Shown one piece after another: positions 1-7,397 of a stretch of 64,000 bases of DNA; position 1 is the first letter of the stretch, and every line of letters starts with the position of its first letter. A program made the position numbers and the translations under genes. A model generated the notes under the pieces. The model had not been told where the DNA came from, searched no databases, and worked only from the letters and a program-made list of their open reading frames with translations. Source of the DNA: an uncultured Alphaproteobacteria bacterium (GTDB lineage Bacteria; Pseudomonadota; Alphaproteobacteria; RF32; CAG-239); contig CALXTV010000001.1 of NCBI GenBank assembly GCA_944391505.1, positions 139,952 through 203,951 on the forward strand. Reading direction: 5' to 3'.

Positions 1-1
1 G

Positions 2-1552
2 GTCGAATCCGAAGCCAACGAACTTTCCGAAGAAACCATGTTGAACGCGGTTATGTTTGGTTTTGAAAGCTTCCAGCCGGTCATCAAAATGATAAACGAA
101 TTGAAAGCCGAAGCCGGTAAACCGGCTTGGGAAGCCCCCGCCTTTCCGCCGGAATTTGACGCTTTATATGCCCGTATTGAAAAAGAATTTATCGGCAAAT
201 ATGAAGAAGCTTTCAAAGAAACCGACAAGCTGAAAAGAGGCGAACTGGTCGGTAAAGCTTCCGAAGAAGTCAAAGCGACGATTGATCCGGAAAATGAACT
301 GGAAATGCGTTACGTCGGCGACGCGATTGAAAAACTGATGCACAAAGTTGTCCGCGAAAAGGTTTTAACAACCGGTCATCGTATTGACGGACGTGACACC
401 AAAACCGTTCGTCCGATTCAGTGCGAAGTCGACGTTCTGCCCTGCGCCCACGGCTCAGCCCTGTTTACACGCGGTGAAACTCAGGCAATGGTGGTTACGA
501 CGCTGGGCACCGGCGAAGACGCCCAGATTGTTGACGGCTTGATGAGCGAGTATAAAGAAGACTTTATGCTGAACTATAACTTCCCGCCGTTCTCGGTTGG
601 CGAATGCGGCAGAATGGGCAGCCCGGGACGTCGCGAAATCGGCCACGGCAAACTGGCATGGCGCGCCATTCATCCGATGCTGCCGAAAAACAAGGACACT
701 TTCCCTTACACTATCCGTGTCGTTTCGGAAATCATGGAATCAAACGGTTCTTCTTCAATGGCAACGGTTTGCGGAACAACCATGTCTTTGATGGCCGCCG
801 GCGTTCCGATGGAAAAACCGGTTGCCGGTATTGCCATGGGACTGATTAAGGAAGACGACGGCCGTGTTGCCGTTCTGACCGATATCCTCGGCGACGAAGA
901 CCACCTCGGCGATATGGACTTTAAGGTTGCCGGTACCAAAGACGGCGTTACCGCTCTGCAAATGGATATTAAAATTACATCCATAACCAAAGAAATCATG
1001 CAGACGGCTCTGGCTCAGGCACATGAAGGACGTATTCATATTCTTGGCGAGATGGCCAAAGCCATTGCCGAACCGCGTCCGCATGTTTCTGACCGCGCCC
1101 CGCGCATTATCGCAATTAAGATTCCGGTTGATAAAATCCGTGAAGTCATCGGTTCGGGCGGCAAGGTTATTCGTGAAATTACCGAAAAGACCAACACCAA
1201 AATCGATATTGCCGACGATGGCGTCATTAAAATCGCTTCGGTTAAGAAAGAAGATGGCGAAGCCGCTTTGGAATGGATTATGGGCATTGTTGCCGAACCC
1301 GAAGAAGGCAAAATCTACCATGGTGTCATTACCAAGATTATGGATTTCGGCGCTTTCGTCCGCTTCCTGGGAACAACCGAAGGTCTGGTTCACATTTCCG
1401 AGGTCAAGAATGAGCGCATTGCTTCGGTTTCCGACTTCTACAAAGAAGGAGATTCAATCTGGGTTAAATGCCTGGGTACCGACAACCGCGGTAAAATCAA
1501 ACTATCGGCCAAAAGGGTTAATCAGGAAAACGGCGAAGACTTGGAAAAATAG
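2..1552 (+). CDS. pnp: Polynucleotide phosphorylase (5' part outside window)
   Basis: PNPase is the phosphorolytic 3'-to-5' exoribonuclease of mRNA decay. The frame is open from base 2, before the first internal Met at 38, and reads [13 protein letters not shown], which matches the end of the first RNase PH-like domain, so the start lies outside. After the helical linker comes the second RNase PH core (bases about 360-1030, with RGETQAMV and [15 protein letters not shown]). Then follows a KH domain (about 1095-1250, [11 protein letters not shown]) and an S1 domain (about 1310-1530, [21 protein letters not shown]). The C-terminal tail after S1 is very short. An intrinsic terminator follows. 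Identification is certain; the missing part is the N-terminal catalytic-like domain. Confidence 0.97.
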   Translation, partial: VESEANELSEETMLNAVMFGFESFQPVIKMINELKAEAGKPAWEAPAFPPEFDALYARIEKEFIGKYEEAFKETDKLKRGELVGKASEEVKATIDPENELEMRYVGDAIEKLMHKVVREKVLTTGHRIDGRDTKTVRPIQCEVDVLPCAHGSALFTRGETQAMVVTTLGTGEDAQIVDGLMSEYKEDFMLNYNFPPFSVGECGRMGSPGRREIGHGKLAWRAIHPMLPKNKDTFPYTIRVVSEIMESNGSSSMATVCGTTMSLMAAGVPMEKPVAGIAMGLIKEDDGRVAVLTDILGDEDHLGDMDFKVAGTKDGVTALQMDIKITSITKEIMQTALAQAHEGRIHILGEMAKAIAEPRPHVSDRAPRIIAIKIPVDKIREVIGSGGKVIREITEKTNTKIDIADDGVIKIASVKKEDGEAALEWIMGIVAEPEEGKIYHGVITKIMDFGAFVRFLGTTEGLVHISEVKNERIASVSDFYKEGDSIWVKCLGTDNRGKIKLSAKRVNQENGEDLEK

Positions 1553-1590
1553 TCTGCTCCGGACAATAACCCTGTTAACCGGGTTATTTG

Positions 1591-1617
1591 AAAAGGCACC
1601 TTAAGGTGCCTTTTCTT
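1591..1617 (+). terminator. Intrinsic terminator after pnp
   Basis: GGCACC (1595-1600), loop TTAA, GGTGCC (1605-1610), flanked by AAAA and followed by TTTTCTT. A weaker hairpin (AATAACCC/GGGTTATT, 1565-1587) lies just before it. It separates pnp from ftsK. Confidence 0.85.
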
Positions 1618-1706
1618 ATAGCCGATCAGAAATTCCTGACATTAATAGTTTCTTGATGATTTCCTGCTAAAATCACAGCAAATTCGGACGATTTTCAGGT
1701 GAAATT

Positions 1707-4001
1707 ATGGCTAAAAAATCAAATCGCAAAAAAGAAAAAAGCTTTTTGAACAAAGTATTGTGGCGTTTGTTCGGCGCTTTCATCATAACTTTTTCATTGG
1801 CGGTCTTTGTCAGCCTTATCGGTTATGACACCGCCGACGCTTCGGGCAGCGTTGCAACTTCCCGGCAGATTCACAATTATCTTGGCGGCTTCGGCGCTAA
1901 TCTTGCCGACTTCATTGTTACCTACTGGGGAATTTCTCTGGCTGTTTTTCTGATTGCTCCGATATCCTGGGGATACGATTGTCTGCGTCTGCGGGAATTT
2001 TTACACCCCTACACCCGCATACTGGCCTTTTTTCTCGGCTCCATTTTCTTTGCCGTTTTTCTCGGCTTGCTGCCTTCCGAATATTTCGGACAATACCGGC
2101 TCGGCGGCAGTATTGGTCGGTTGTTTGCCTCTCTCAGCATGAATTCGGCCAATATCTTCAATTTTCCGTACCGCCGCGAAATTCTGCTGACCGCAAGCTT
2201 TTGCCTGAGTCTGCTCTCTTTCAACTTTGCCGTCGGCATAACTTATAAAACCTGGTATCACGGATTCCGCAGCTTTGTCATTTGCATCTGGAAAGTTCTC
2301 CGCCTCTGCGGACGGATTATCGCTTTGTTGTTCAAACGCCGGACACCGAAAACCAAAGAAGAGGGACTGGTCGTCAAAGACAAAAAAGAAAAGGCTCCCA
2401 AAGAACGCAAAGAACCGAAAGTCAAAACAGACAAAGAAACCGAAGCGACAACGGAAAAACGCAATGTTCCGGCGGCTACCACAACAAAGAAAAAAGAAAT
2501 TGACGACGGTTACCAGTATCCTGACATCAACCTGCTGTCCCGTCCAAAAGACAAAGGCGGTAACCAAATCAGCGAAAAAGAACTGGAAAGCATTGCCCGC
2601 GATCTTGAAAACGTTCTGCAGGAATTCGGCGTCAACGGCAAAATCGTCAAAGTCCGCCCCGGCCCGGTCGTTACCCTTTACGAACTTGAACCTGCTCCAG
2701 GCACAAAAACCGCCCGCGTCATCGGCCTTGCCGACGATATTGCCCGCTCCATGTCCGCGGTTTCGGTGCGCATTGCCGTTGTTCCCGGCTCCAATACCAT
2801 CGGTATCGAAATGCCGAACAAAAACCGCGAAACCGTCTGGTTCAAAGATCTGCTGGAAGATCCGGCATTCCGTGAAACTAAAAACACGCTCAATGTCGTT
2901 CTCGGCAAAGACATCGGCGGACGCAACGTCTATGCCGACCTTGCCAAGATGCCGCACTTGTTGGTCGCCGGTACCACCGGTTCCGGTAAGTCCGTCGGCG
3001 TCAACACCATGATTTTGTCCTTGCTCTACCGCATGCGACCCGAAGAATGCAAATTGATTATGATTGACCCGAAAATGCTGGAGTTTTCAATGTACAACGG
3101 CATTCCGCACCTGTTGACGCCGGTTATTACCGATCCGGCCAAAGCCGTCATCGGCCTCAAATGGGCAGTTAAGGAAATGGAAGACCGTTACCGCGCCATG
3201 GCGCAGCTCAACGTCCGCAACATTGCCGGTTACAACCAGAAACTTCAGGAACTGAAAGCCAGCGGCGAAAAAATCGAACGCACCGTTCAAACCGGTTTTG
3301 ACGCCGAAACCGGCAAGCCGATTTTCGAAAAACAGGAACTTGACCTCACGCCGCTCCCGTATATTGTAATTGTCGTCGATGAAATGGCCGACCTTATGCT
3401 GGTTGCCGGCAAAGACGTCGAAGCCGCAATCCAGCGCCTGGCGCAAATGGCACGTGCCGCAGGCCTGCACTTGATTATGTCCACCCAAAGACCGTCCGTC
3501 GACGTCATTACCGGTACGATTAAAGCCAACTTCCCGACCCGCATCAGCTTCCAGGTCACTTCCAAAATCGACAGCCGTACCATTCTGGGCGAACAGGGCG
3601 CCGAACAACTGCTCGGCATGGGCGATATGCTGTACATGCCGGCCGGACAACGTCCGATTCGCGTTCACGGTTCTTTTGTTAAAGACAGCGAGGTTGAAAA
3701 AGTGGTCGAATTTCTGAAATCCCAGCGCGAGCCCGAATATGTTTCCGGCGTAACCGAAGGCGAACTCTCCGAAAAAGACAGCGGATCCGTCTTTGACAAA
3801 GGCGATTTTGCCGCCGGTTCCGACGAGGATTTGTACACACAGGCCGTCGCCATCGTCCAAAACGACAAAAAAGCTTCCACCAGCTACATTCAGCGCAAAC
3901 TCCGCATCGGCTACAACCGCGCTGCCTCGCTGATAGACAGAATGGAAGAAGAAGGCATTATCTCCGCTGCCGATCATGTCGGCCGCCGCGAAGTTTTATA
4001 A
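1707..4001 (+). CDS. ftsK: DNA translocase FtsK
   Basis: FtsK is a septal DNA pump that clears chromosomes from the closing septum and activates XerCD recombination at dif; an XerD gene lies at 39013-39918. The 764 residues show a basic start, four hydrophobic segments in the first about 185 residues, a short charged linker rich in K/E/P (about 210-260), and then the motor. Walker A is GTTGSGKSVGVN near residue 423 and Walker B is IVIVVDEMADLM. The C-terminal winged-helix gamma domain (about 700-764, with QRKLRIGYNRAASLIDRMEE) reads KOPS sequences. The linker is much shorter than in E. coli FtsK, as is common in Alphaproteobacteria. The start ATG at 1707 is preceded by AGGTGAAATT. In many relatives lolA follows; here a hairpin cluster follows instead. 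Confidence 0.97.
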   Translation: MAKKSNRKKEKSFLNKVLWRLFGAFIITFSLAVFVSLIGYDTADASGSVATSRQIHNYLGGFGANLADFIVTYWGISLAVFLIAPISWGYDCLRLREFLHPYTRILAFFLGSIFFAVFLGLLPSEYFGQYRLGGSIGRLFASLSMNSANIFNFPYRREILLTASFCLSLLSFNFAVGITYKTWYHGFRSFVICIWKVLRLCGRIIALLFKRRTPKTKEEGLVVKDKKEKAPKERKEPKVKTDKETEATTEKRNVPAATTTKKKEIDDGYQYPDINLLSRPKDKGGNQISEKELESIARDLENVLQEFGVNGKIVKVRPGPVVTLYELEPAPGTKTARVIGLADDIARSMSAVSVRIAVVPGSNTIGIEMPNKNRETVWFKDLLEDPAFRETKNTLNVVLGKDIGGRNVYADLAKMPHLLVAGTTGSGKSVGVNTMILSLLYRMRPEECKLIMIDPKMLEFSMYNGIPHLLTPVITDPAKAVIGLKWAVKEMEDRYRAMAQLNVRNIAGYNQKLQELKASGEKIERTVQTGFDAETGKPIFEKQELDLTPLPYIVIVVDEMADLMLVAGKDVEAAIQRLAQMARAAGLHLIMSTQRPSVDVITGTIKANFPTRISFQVTSKIDSRTILGEQGAEQLLGMGDMLYMPAGQRPIRVHGSFVKDSEVEKVVEFLKSQREPEYVSGVTEGELSEKDSGSVFDKGDFAAGSDEDLYTQAVAIVQNDKKASTSYIQRKLRIGYNRAASLIDRMEEEGIISAADHVGRREVL

Positions 4002-4018
4002 AAACTTATATCGCCTAT

Positions 4019-4146
4019 AGATATCCCCCAGTAAACTGGGGGTTCTATAACAGCTACAAACCTTACGGTTTGACCACGCTCGTTGGCGTGGAGCGGTGTT
4101 GTTCCAACACCTTGGCATTCAGCCCCGAGTAAACTCGGGGTTTTCT
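4019..4146 (+). repeat. Cluster of five hairpins between ftsK and rplI
   Basis: Hairpins in order: CCCCCAGT-aa-ACTGGGGG (4025-4042, extended outward by TATAGA/TCTATA), CAAACC/GGTTTG (4057-4072), CCACGC/GCGTGG (4074-4091), GGTGTTG/CAACACC (4095-4111), CCCCGAGT-aa-ACTCGGGG (4123-4140) followed by TTTTCT. The first and last are near copies that differ by one compensatory C-G to G-C change. The last could terminate ftsK transcription. The unit could be a REP/MITE-type element (as left by IS200/IS605-like transposition) or a small RNA; no open frame is seen in it. Confidence 0.5.
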
Positions 4147-4160
4147 GTAAGGCAACTAAT

Positions 4161-4192
4161 AAAAAAGACCGGCTTTTCAGCCGGCCTTTTTT
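4161..4192 (-). terminator. Terminator of the rpsF-rpsR-rplI operon
   Basis: AAAAAAGACCGGCT, loop, AGCCGGCCTTTTTT: a GC-rich stem between A and T runs, 19 bases past the rplI stop on the minus strand. It is symmetric and could also act on plus-strand transcripts. Confidence 0.85.
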
Positions 4193-4210
4193 ATTTCATA
4201 GTCTATAAAA

Positions 4211-4696
4211 CTATTCTTTGTTGTAAGCCTTTTCCTGCTTCTTGGCATCGTCTTCGGTTCTGGCAACGTTAACCAAAATCGTCTGCGATACTTCCGGATG
4301 CAGATTCAGTTTTACCTGATAAATGCCGAGATCTTTAATCGGCTTTTCCAGATAAACGCAGCGGCGTTCAACATCGAAACCGGCAGCCTTGATGGCAGCG
4401 GCAATGTCACGAATGGTAACGGAACCGTACAACTGACCGGTTTCGGCAGCCTGACGAACCAATACGGCGCTGTAACCCTGAAGAGCTTCGGCCTTTTTGG
4501 AAGCTTCGTCAAACAAAGCCTTGTTGTGGGCTTCCAGCTCGGCTTTTTTCTTTTCATAAAAAGCAACGTTAGCCTCGGTTGCGCGCAGAGCTTTGTTCTG
4601 AGGCAGGAGGTAGTTACGGGCATAACCGTTCTTAACGGTTACCTTGTCTCCCATTTTACCCAGTTTTTCAACATGTTCTAAAAGGATAACTTCCAT
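4211..4696 (-). CDS. rplI: 50S ribosomal protein bL9
   Basis: bL9 binds domain V of 23S rRNA at the base of the L1 stalk. The N-terminal domain starts MEVILLEHVEKLGKMGDKV, with the typical GYARNYLLPQNKA just after it. A long connecting helix (about 45-75, rich in E/K/A) leads to the C-terminal domain with TIRDIAAAIK and a DLGIYQVKLNLHPEV end. At 161 residues it is slightly longer than the usual about 150 because of a charged tail. It is the last gene of rpsF-rpsR-rplI and starts 11 bases after rpsR, with an AAGGAGAAATACG ribosome site. Confidence 0.98.
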   Translation of the reverse strand: MEVILLEHVEKLGKMGDKVTVKNGYARNYLLPQNKALRATEANVAFYEKKKAELEAHNKALFDEASKKAEALQGYSAVLVRQAAETGQLYGSVTIRDIAAAIKAAGFDVERRCVYLEKPIKDLGIYQVKLNLHPEVSQTILVNVARTEDDAKKQEKAYNKE

Positions 4697-4707
4697 CGTA
4701 TTTCTCC

Positions 4708-4935
4708 TTAAGCCGCAACATAGGGAAGCAGAGCCAGATAGCGGGCGCGTTTGATGGCGCGGGCCAGTTCTCTCTGTTTTTTCGCGGAAACGGCCGTAAT
4801 ACGGCTGGGAATAATCTTGCCTTTTTCCGAAATATAACGGGAAAGCAGCTTAACATCCTTATAGTCGATTTTCAGACCGTCTTCACCGGAAAACGGACAT
4901 GCTTTTTTTCTTCTGAAAAATACCTGTTTAGCCAT
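4708..4935 (-). CDS. rpsR: 30S ribosomal protein bS18
   Basis: bS18 forms a pair with bS6 on the platform of the 30S subunit. The 75-residue protein has the family signature: basic [10 protein letters not shown] near the start, then [18 protein letters not shown] and the rRNA-binding [21 protein letters not shown]. It lies between rpsF (10 bases upstream) and rplI. GGAGAAATATA precedes the ATG. Confidence 0.98.
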   Translation of the reverse strand: MAKQVFFRRKKACPFSGEDGLKIDYKDVKLLSRYISEKGKIIPSRITAVSAKKQRELARAIKRARYLALLPYVAA

Positions 4936-4945
4936 TATATTTCTC

Positions 4946-5278
4946 CTATTCTTCTACGGTTTCTCTGTCTTCGGAAGAAGAAAGATCGTTAAATTCTTCG
5001 ACCTTAACCGTCATATAGCGGATGATATCTTCGTTGAATCTCATGATTCTTTCAAATTCTGCAATGGCGTTTGCCGGAGCAGTGATATTCATCAGAACAT
5101 AGTGGCCTTTGCGGTTTTTCTTAATGCGGTAAGCCAGGTTTTTCAGACCCCAGTTATCGACTTTGACAACCTCGCCGCCTTCTTTCTTAATAACATCGCT
5201 CAGTTCCGAAACAATGTTGTTGACCTGAGAAGTGCCGAGGTCCTGACGTGCAATCAGCACGCTTTCGTAATTAGACAT
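4946..5278 (-). CDS. rpsF: 30S ribosomal protein bS6
   Basis: bS6 is the partner of bS18 in the 30S platform. The 110-residue protein begins [15 protein letters not shown] and carries the family block [20 protein letters not shown]. The start chosen is 5278 because AAGGAG stands 7 bases upstream; an in-frame start nine codons earlier would lie inside that ribosome site's leader and lacks a site of its own. It is first in the operon, behind a promoter and a structured leader (5300-5416) that probably gives autogenous control by S6:S18. Confidence 0.98.
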   Translation of the reverse strand: MSNYESVLIARQDLGTSQVNNIVSELSDVIKKEGGEVVKVDNWGLKNLAYRIKKNRKGHYVLMNITAPANAIAEFERIMRFNEDIIRYMTVKVEEFNDLSSSEDRETVEE

Positions 5279-5299
5279 ACATATCTCCTTATGGATTCT

Positions 5300-5380
5300 C
5301 AACAAATGGCTCCGAAGAGCCGGGTTCTTGTATAGCCGCAGACGCTTTGTTCCTTATGTTCGGAGTCCTGCGGCAAGGGA
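5300..5380 (-). promoter_or_regulatory. Structured rpsF leader, S6:S18-type candidate
   Basis: On the minus strand the leader folds into GCCGCAG-GAC against GTC-TGCGGC (arms 5365-5374 and 5335-5343), enclosing a segment with TCCGAAC, and a UUCG-capped GGCTC/GAGCC hairpin (5308-5321) just before the ribosome site. A stem with an exposed CCG is the hallmark of known S6:S18 autoregulatory leaders. Assignment to that class is an inference. Confidence 0.5.
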
Positions 5381-5388
5381 CGTTTGCG

Positions 5389-5416
5389 AATATACTCTAA
5401 AACTTTATTTTTGCAA
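5389..5416 (-). promoter_or_regulatory. Promoter of rpsF operon
   Basis: Minus strand: -35 TTGCAA (5411-5416), 16-base spacer, -10 TATATT (5389-5394). It lies about 110 bases before the rpsF start. Confidence 0.6.
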
Positions 5417-5494
5417 GCATTTTATTTGCCGATAAGACAATTTTAACCATTTTGCGGCTATAGTAACGGCATATACTCGGGGGATCAGGTTTAA

Positions 5495-5854
5495 ATGTTA
5501 AAAAAATTTACAATCAATATATTGATATTAGCCGCTTTTTTAAGCGGATGTGCAAAGCTGTCCCCGTCGCCGGACGAAAGCGCATCTAAACAAAACGCTC
5601 CCGTTCCGCCGCCGAAAGAAACTTATGTCAACGATTCGGCCAGCATAAAACTTCAAAACCTCAAAACCCGCATTATTGTCGTCTGTCGCGAAAGCTATTA
5701 CGAAACGGCCGAGACCTGCGCGCGTTTTTACGAAAAAAGGAATTATGTCCGACTGACCGATATTCCCTATAAAGTCGCCAAATATGACCGGTTGACCAAA
5801 GACACCTTTCCCACCCGCCGCTGGCGCAACGGTGAAAGAACCCCCCGCTGGTAG
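5495..5854 (+). CDS. Small lipoprotein of unknown function
   Basis: 119 residues with a lipoprotein signal: MLKKF, a hydrophobic stretch, then the lipobox LSGC with Cys19. A proline/serine-rich spacer (SPSPDESASKQNAPVPPPK) leads to a basic, possibly disulfide-bonded C-terminal part (VCRESYYETAETCARFYEKR). No known domain is recognised. It stands 6 bases before comM and is probably co-transcribed with it. The protein is predicted to be anchored in the inner or outer membrane facing the periplasm. Confidence 0.8.
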   Translation: MLKKFTINILILAAFLSGCAKLSPSPDESASKQNAPVPPPKETYVNDSASIKLQNLKTRIIVVCRESYYETAETCARFYEKRNYVRLTDIPYKVAKYDRLTKDTFPTRRWRNGERTPRW

Positions 5855-5860
5855 TGTCTC

Positions 5861-7384
5861 ATGCTGTCCCGGGTCAATACAGTCGCTTTCAACGGGTTGG
5901 AAATCCTTGACGTCGATTTGCAAGTGCAGATTTCTTCCGGTTTGCCGGCTTTTACCATCGTCGGCCTGCCGGACAAGGCCGTTGCCGAAAGCCGCGAACG
6001 GGTGCGTGCTGCACTCCAGTCTCTGGGTTTAAGCCTGCCGGCCAAACGCATTACGCTTAACCTTGCCCCGGCAGATCTTCTCAAAGAAGGCTCCCACTTT
6101 GATTTACCCGTTGCCCTCGGACTGCTCGCCGGCATGGGAATAATTCCGCAGGAAGACTTGGCTGACTACATTGTACTGGGAGAATTGGGCCTTGACGGGT
6201 CGCTGCTGCCCGTCAACGGCATTTTGCCGACTGCCGTCAAAGCCAACCGCTGCAACAAAGGCCTCATCTGCCCCGCTGCCAACGGTTCGGAAGCCGTCTG
6301 GTCCGGATTGCAAAGCATTATCGCTCCCGACAGCCTGCTGGCACTGGTTAACCATTTCAAGGGCACACAGCTCATTCCTTTTCCGGTTGCACAAAAAACC
6401 GAAAAGAAAAGCACCCTCTTGGACATGAGCGATGTCAAAGGTCAGGAATCTGCCAAAAGAGCTCTTGAAATAGCTGCAGCCGGCGCGCACAATCTCCTTA
6501 TGATAGGGCCGCCCGGCGCCGGAAAATCCATGTTAGCCGCGCGCCTGCCATCAATACTGCCACCGCTGACGGCTGCAGAAGCTCTGGAAACCAGCATGAT
6601 TCATTCCGTTGCCGGCGAACTCAAAAACGGCAGCATTTGTTTTGAGCGGCCGTTCCGCGATCCGCATCATTCCGCATCTACGCCGGCTTTGGTCGGCGGC
6701 GGACGCAAAGCCAGCCCCGGCGAAATCTCGCTGGCACACAACGGCATACTGTTTCTCGACGAACTTCCCGAATTCAGCCGTGCCGCATTGGAAGCCTTGC
6801 GCCAGCCACTTGAAAACGGCCGCGTTTCCATCTCCCGCGTCAATGCACATACGGTTTATCCGGCAAGATTCCAACTGATTGCCGCCATGAATCCCTGCCG
6901 CTGCGGACATCTCGGCGACCCGGCACTGGCCTGCAGCCGCGCGCCCAAATGCGCCGAAGAATACCAGTCGCGGATTTCCGGCCCGCTTCTGGATCGTATA
7001 GACATTCACATAGAAGTTCCTGCCGTCAGCCCCTGGGAAATGAATGACGTAAAAAAAGGCGAAAGTTCCGCCGCAATCAGGGAAAGAGTTATCCGCGCGC
7101 GTGAAATTCAGGCCGCCCGTTTTCGGCAATTAGGACACCCCGAACTCAATACCAATTCACAGCTTCGGGGCGATATGCTCGAAACGGTTGCCGCACTGGA
7201 CAACGACGCTTCCGCCCTGCTGATAAGCTTTGCCGAAAAAGCCAGACTCTCTGCCCGGGCTTACCATCGAACTTTGCGGTTAGCAAGAACGATTGCAGAC
7301 TTGCAAAATATGCCGAAAGTTCTTAAAATGCACATAGCTGAAGCTTTGGCGCTGCGCAGCCGTCTGCCCGGCCGATCAGTTTAG
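5861..7384 (+). CDS. comM: ComM/YifB family Mg-chelatase-like ATPase
   Basis: ComM is an AAA+ hexameric helicase that promotes branch migration during recombination of incoming DNA; in non-competent bacteria the role is less clear. The N-terminal S5-like domain begins MLSRVNTVAFNGLE and contains GLPDKAVAESRERVRAA. The AAA+ core has Walker A GPPGAGKS near residue 215 and Walker B GILFLDELPEFSR, followed by AMNPCRCG with the zinc-type cysteines and the C-terminal RAYHRTLRLARTIADL block. The length of 507 is normal. It starts 6 bases after the lipoprotein gene. Confidence 0.95.
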   Translation: MLSRVNTVAFNGLEILDVDLQVQISSGLPAFTIVGLPDKAVAESRERVRAALQSLGLSLPAKRITLNLAPADLLKEGSHFDLPVALGLLAGMGIIPQEDLADYIVLGELGLDGSLLPVNGILPTAVKANRCNKGLICPAANGSEAVWSGLQSIIAPDSLLALVNHFKGTQLIPFPVAQKTEKKSTLLDMSDVKGQESAKRALEIAAAGAHNLLMIGPPGAGKSMLAARLPSILPPLTAAEALETSMIHSVAGELKNGSICFERPFRDPHHSASTPALVGGGRKASPGEISLAHNGILFLDELPEFSRAALEALRQPLENGRVSISRVNAHTVYPARFQLIAAMNPCRCGHLGDPALACSRAPKCAEEYQSRISGPLLDRIDIHIEVPAVSPWEMNDVKKGESSAAIRERVIRAREIQAARFRQLGHPELNTNSQLRGDMLETVAALDNDASALLISFAEKARLSARAYHRTLRLARTIADLQNMPKVLKMHIAEALALRSRLPGRSV

Positions 7385-7397
7385 GAGATAAAAAATA

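Noticed and set aside
2001..2957. 318-codon minus-strand frame inside ftsK
   Set aside because: A shadow of the ftsK reading frame; rich in F, G, N and D with no domain, and ftsK is certain.
4019..4146. CRISPR array or tRNA gene
   Set aside because: There are no direct repeats with regular spacers and no cloverleaf or T-loop signature; only unlike hairpins.
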